A stretch of 35,912 nucleotides of DNA from an uncultured Rikenellaceae bacterium. Its GTDB lineage: Bacteria > Bacteroidota > Bacteroidia > Bacteroidales > Rikenellaceae. The notes below the pieces were generated by a model. That model made no database searches and was not told where the DNA came from. It saw only the letters and a list, made by a program, of their open reading frames with translations. Location of the stretch: contig CAMWRR010000002.1 in NCBI GenBank assembly GCA_947176715.1, forward strand, positions 1 through 35,912, given 5' to 3'. The translations under genes and the position numbers were made by a program. Shown piece after piece: positions 32,939-35,912 of this stretch. The stretch's first letter is position 1; every line of letters begins with the position of its first letter.

Positions 32939-32971
32939 AAAAAAGCGCAAAATATATTTTGCGCTTTTTTT
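32939..32971. terminator. Bidirectional terminator between dinD and tRNA-Leu(CAG)
   Basis: AAAAAAGCGCAAAAT and ATTTTGCGCTTTTTT form a near-perfect palindrome with runs of A and T on both sides, serving both converging transcripts. Confidence 0.92.
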
Positions 32972-32978
32972 ACAAACG

Positions 32979-33062
32979 TGCTCAGGACAAGAATCGAACT
33001 TGCATGTCGAAATCGACACTACCTCCTGAGAGTAGCGTGTCTACCAATTCCACCACCTGAGC
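32979..33062 (-). tRNA. tRNA-Leu (anticodon CAG)
   Basis: The 84-nt gene has acceptor arms GCTCAGG/CCTGAGC, discriminator A and no encoded CCA. It has D-loop AATTGGTAG, anticodon loop CTCAGGA giving CAG, a class II variable arm (TGTCGATTTCGACA), and T-loop GTTCGATTC. It reads CUG, a codon used heavily in this window. Confidence 0.96.
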
Positions 33063-33074
33063 GGTTTTGCACCG

Positions 33075-33105
33075 CAAAGTAAGTAAAAAAAGCGTCTATT
33101 TGCAA
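33075..33105 (-). promoter_or_regulatory. tRNA-Leu(CAG) promoter
   Basis: Minus strand: TTG (33105-33103), 20 bp, TTACTTTG (33082-33075), one mismatch. It sits almost back-to-back with the promoter at 33109. Confidence 0.55.
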
Positions 33106-33108
33106 ATT

Positions 33109-33138
33109 TTGGATTGCAAAATTTAAAAGTTATATTTG
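33109..33138 (+). promoter_or_regulatory. Promoter of the surface lipoprotein/SDR pair
   Basis: TTG (33109-33111), 19 bp, TATATTTG (33131-33138), a full consensus match 25 bp before the ATG. Confidence 0.75.
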
Positions 33139-33162
33139 TCTCCCATTTAATTTAAGAAAGAT

Positions 33163-34605
33163 ATGAAACTCTCAAAAGCGACGGTTTTAACGCTCGTTGC
33201 GCTGGTAACGACTGGCGCGCTATGCGGTTGTAACAAAAACGACGGATTGGACGAGAACGCAAAAATAGAATTTGCCCCCACCTCCGACAATCTGCCCGTA
33301 TTCTTCGACTACGGAGAGAGCAAGATTCTCGCGCTCGATGTGGAGAGCATCGATGCCATAGACGGCATGGAGGCCCCCGATGGATGGAGCGTGGAGATAG
33401 TCAGGGATAACGGCCTTATAACGGCGGCAAAAGTCACCGCACCCAAGGCCGATGACGAGGATATAGACACCGACGGCGAGATAGAGCTATCGGTGGCGAA
33501 CATACTCAAAACGTCGATAAAGGTCTACACCGCCGACTACACCGATCCTTACGGCGCGCTCGTGGTATTGGAGGATTTCAATAAAGGGGCGCTGTCATAC
33601 ATCGACCGTTACGGCAGACAGCACGACAACGTATTCGCCGCCGCCAATCCGGAGATAACGATGGGCGGGTCGCTGCAGGACCTATATATAAAGGACGACA
33701 AGATATATCTTCTGGCTCAGAATGCGGCATCGGACGGCTCGCGCCTCTTCGTCTGCAACCCCAGAACCATGAAGGCGGAGGCCAAGAGCGCCCTCGACTT
33801 CAAGTCGGCCGACGGGGCCTCGGTGTGGACGCAACATATAGTAGTGGCCGACAACGGCAAGGCATACATACAATACAGCACCACCCCATACGAGACATAT
33901 TCGGGCATCAGGAGCATAGAGCTCGCCTCAATGACCGTGGCCCCCGACGACATCCCCGACACATACGGCACCATGACCGCGTACGGCGCCACCAAAGCCC
34001 GCATGACATACTCCCGCGGCAAGATATATGCGGCACGCGGTAACTCCGTGGCCGTAATAGAGCCGGAGACCGACCGAACGACACTCATACCGTTCGCCGA
34101 CCGTTGCGTCAAAGATGTGACCAAGGGCGCCGACGGCAACATATACGTGCTGACGACCGGGATAATAAAGGATGGCAAGGTCACCACTCCGGCCGTCATC
34201 TGGTCCGTAAGCCAAAGCACCGGCTCCGCGACACAGATGGCATCGTTGGGCGACATAGTGGTAAGCGAACTGTCATACTGCCCCAACAACAGCATGTCGG
34301 CATCGTTCACCTCGTCAAAGATATTCTTCATATCGGGCACCTTCGGCGACAATGAGCTATGCTCGTTCGACTACGCCACAAAGGAGGTGCGAAGCGATGT
34401 ATCGCAGGCACCCGACGGTCTGCTACCCTACGGCTATCCGGCATTCCATCCCGAAACGGGGACAGCGTACGTAGGCTACACCGACTATGTCAAAACCGAG
34501 GTGGTGAGATACTCCGACCCCGAGACCTCATTCGTGTTGCCCACGGGCCCCGTGGCAGGCATCTTCTTCCCCTACATGTTCTCCGACGACTGGACAGCAA
34601 GATAG
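33163..34605 (+). CDS. Propeller-like surface lipoprotein (DUF5074/YncE-like)
   Basis: The 480-residue protein has an N-terminal signal with a Cys in a LCGC-type lipobox (about residue 24). A short beta-sandwich-like region follows (about 30-125). Then come roughly seven repeated strand blocks with patterns such as IKDDKIYLLAQNA, SRGKIYAARGNSVAVIEPE, ADGNIYVLTTG and HPETGTAYVGYTD, which suggest a beta-propeller. It resembles Bacteroidetes DUF5074/YncE-like lipoproteins, some of which (BtuG type) bind cobalamin at the surface. No TonB receptor is next to it, so ligand binding is speculative. It is followed 6 bp later by the SDR gene. Confidence 0.7.
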   Translation: MKLSKATVLTLVALVTTGALCGCNKNDGLDENAKIEFAPTSDNLPVFFDYGESKILALDVESIDAIDGMEAPDGWSVEIVRDNGLITAAKVTAPKADDEDIDTDGEIELSVANILKTSIKVYTADYTDPYGALVVLEDFNKGALSYIDRYGRQHDNVFAAANPEITMGGSLQDLYIKDDKIYLLAQNAASDGSRLFVCNPRTMKAEAKSALDFKSADGASVWTQHIVVADNGKAYIQYSTTPYETYSGIRSIELASMTVAPDDIPDTYGTMTAYGATKARMTYSRGKIYAARGNSVAVIEPETDRTTLIPFADRCVKDVTKGADGNIYVLTTGIIKDGKVTTPAVIWSVSQSTGSATQMASLGDIVVSELSYCPNNSMSASFTSSKIFFISGTFGDNELCSFDYATKEVRSDVSQAPDGLLPYGYPAFHPETGTAYVGYTDYVKTEVVRYSDPETSFVLPTGPVAGIFFPYMFSDDWTAR

Positions 34606-34611
34606 CACGCC

Positions 34612-35619
34612 ATGACAGCCGAACCCACCTCTCGCAAAACGGTAGTCACCGGCGCCACGGGCATGATCGGCTCGCACCTGATATGCCGTCTGCTCGACCT
34701 CGGCTATCGCGACATAACCGTGCTGGCCAGATCGCAGTCATCGTTGGCCAAGCTGGCATCGACCATGTTGCACTTCGGCAAGAGCGACCTCTACCCCTCG
34801 CTTAAATGCAGGGTGATGCCGCTCATGTCGCTCGACAACCTCAAAGAGGCGTTCAAAGGGTGCGACCTGCTCTTCAACTGCGCGGCCGACATATCGTTCG
34901 TAGGCGGGCAGACGCAGATAACGGCCAACCGCGACATAGCCTACGCCGTGGCACAGGCGGCATTGGAGAGTGGCGTAGGCATGACGGTGCATGTAAGCTC
35001 CATAAGTACGTTACAGGGCAAAGAGGCCCCCGACACCATCGACGAAAGCTCCGTGATGGAGTCGCTTGCGGGCCGCTCGTCGTACAGTGTGAGCAAATTC
35101 TGGGCCGAGAGCGAGTTCTGGCGCGCACACGAGGCGGGACTGCCGGTGGTGATAGTCAATCCGTCGGTAGTGCTCGGAGGAGGCAGGTGGAACAGCGGGG
35201 CCATGCCGTCGTACGAACGGGCCGTACGGCGCGGTGTCCCCTCGGTAGCCGGCGGCACCACCGGATATGTGTCGGCGGAGGATGTGGCCCGGGCTATGGA
35301 GACGCTCAGCCGCACACCGTCGGCTGTCGGCGAGAGATTCGTGCTGTCGGCGGAGAATATGTCCCTCGACGAGATGTGGGCCATGATAGCCGACACCATA
35401 GGGGTGAAACGTCCCGGACGTGTGCCTGTGGCCGTAGTATCGGCGCTCCACTCCGTGTTGAGGTTCACCGAGAAGATAGGCATACGCATGAAATTGCAAT
35501 CGCCCCATCTGGAGGCGTTACTGCACCGCCACCTCTACGACGGCTCCAAGATAACGCGATACTGCCGGTTCGACTACACCCCGTTGCAGGAGGCCATACC
35601 TACGATGACAGGTTGGTAA
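34612..35619 (+). CDS. Extended SDR: NAD-dependent epimerase/dehydratase-family protein
   Basis: The 335-residue protein has an N-terminal Rossmann motif TGATGMIGSHL (TGxxGxxG, about residues 13-23). The NAG-like NCAADISF loop, VHVSSIST with the catalytic Ser/Thr region and the YSVSK catalytic Tyr-Lys pair (about residue 155) follow. A substrate-binding half carries VIVNPSVVLGGG and GYVSAEDVARAM. This pattern fits the dihydroflavonol-reductase/3-beta-HSD-like branch that many Bacteroidetes carry. The substrate is unknown. It sits 6 bp after the lipoprotein stop and is presumably co-transcribed. Confidence 0.88.
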   Translation: MTAEPTSRKTVVTGATGMIGSHLICRLLDLGYRDITVLARSQSSLAKLASTMLHFGKSDLYPSLKCRVMPLMSLDNLKEAFKGCDLLFNCAADISFVGGQTQITANRDIAYAVAQAALESGVGMTVHVSSISTLQGKEAPDTIDESSVMESLAGRSSYSVSKFWAESEFWRAHEAGLPVVIVNPSVVLGGGRWNSGAMPSYERAVRRGVPSVAGGTTGYVSAEDVARAMETLSRTPSAVGERFVLSAENMSLDEMWAMIADTIGVKRPGRVPVAVVSALHSVLRFTEKIGIRMKLQSPHLEALLHRHLYDGSKITRYCRFDYTPLQEAIPTMTGW

Positions 35620-35775
35620 AGGGCAGATTCTTAACTTACGGGCAGTAATAAATATACTACCGGGGAAAATTCCGAAGAACCGCAATAGTGCGTAATTCAT
35701 AGACAATAGCTCTCTTTTAAAAGGGCTTGCATCCACTATGCGTCACCGAGTATCGGAAACCTGTGGAAGAGCGCG

Positions 35776-35912
35776 CCGAGCGGCGGGGACACCTCGCGGC
35801 GGGCAGAGGAGAGGCAATTAGGGCACTTTAGCGAATAACACTTAAACTACGTTACTGTCCCGTGCGGGCCTCCGGTGGGGGCGCGTTTGCCCCCCCCGCC
35901 AGGTGTGCCCGC
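35776..35912. repeat. GC-rich palindromic repeat cut by the window end
   Basis: The last 293 bp after the SDR gene contain no gene I can support. ACCTCGCGGCGGGCA (35791-35805) matches the reverse complement of the 16-bp tandem unit at 7244 with one difference. GCGGGCCTCCG (35864-35874) followed by TGGGGG copies 7203-7218, and AGGTGTGCCCGC ends the window. The two parts are inverted relative to each other and could form a large hairpin. Confidence 0.55.

Noticed and set aside
1-35912. CRISPR arrays, rRNA genes, complete insertion sequences, complete prophage
   Set aside because: No regularly spaced repeats, no rRNA sequence, no transposase frame, and no phage structural genes were seen. The only mobile-type genes are the recombinase and the BRO fragment.

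Overview
The window looks like a chromosomal segment of a Bacteroidales bacterium with a GC-rich coding sequence. The evidence is a Bacteroidetes-type promoter (TTG, 19-20 bp, TAnnTTTG) ahead of many genes, few Shine-Dalgarno sequences, SPII lipoproteins and porin-like barrels of Bacteroidetes families, a gpsA-pgi pair, and YitT, DUF4988 and DUF5074-like proteins. The genus cannot be fixed from sequence alone; a Rikenellaceae-like member is possible. Isoleucine is written mostly as ATA, which is unusual for GC-rich DNA.

Layout. 1-1619: partial queG (minus) divergent from a flippase-like membrane protein. 1644-5203: a minus-strand surface operon (porin-like barrel plus DUF4988/leucine-rich-repeat lipoprotein), then a 300-bp gap holding a consensus promoter that points away from the operon and lies between imperfect inverted repeats, then a serine recombinase. 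Together these resemble a phase-variable promoter switch. 5350-10333: housekeeping genes recN, an AspT/YidE-type transporter, yebC and rpmH, each with its own promoter. 10334-11339: about 1 kb of non-coding or small-ORF DNA with two copies of a hairpin-forming repeat. 11340-13311: a membrane protein of unknown function and an AbiEi/DUF6088-like antitoxin without a visible toxin. 13435-16722 (minus): K+-dependent membrane pyrophosphatase, then a small membrane protein and a porin-like barrel.

17225-20243: a truncated BRO/DinD-type gene running into the terminator of tRNA-Leu(UAG), an ABC-3 metal permease without its partners, a small unknown gene and a serine beta-lactamase-like hydrolase. 20349-22902: gpsA, interrupted by an in-frame TAG 34 codons before its natural end, and pgi. 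23088-26077: a three-gene BtuFCD/FecBCDE-type importer. 26288-31941: leuS, then yitT, an M23 peptidase and a PNPOx-family gene packed as an operon. 32083-33062: dinD convergent with tRNA-Leu(CAG). 33109-35619: a propeller-like surface lipoprotein and an extended SDR. The last 290 bp carry GC-rich palindromic repeats related to others in the window.

Most genes are ordinary core functions: translation (leuS, two tRNA-Leu, rpmH), repair (recN, dinD), lipid and sugar metabolism (gpsA, pgi), ion and nutrient transport. The best candidates for something new are the putative invertible promoter at 4307-4471, the interrupted gpsA, and the structured repeat pair at 10711 and 11214.
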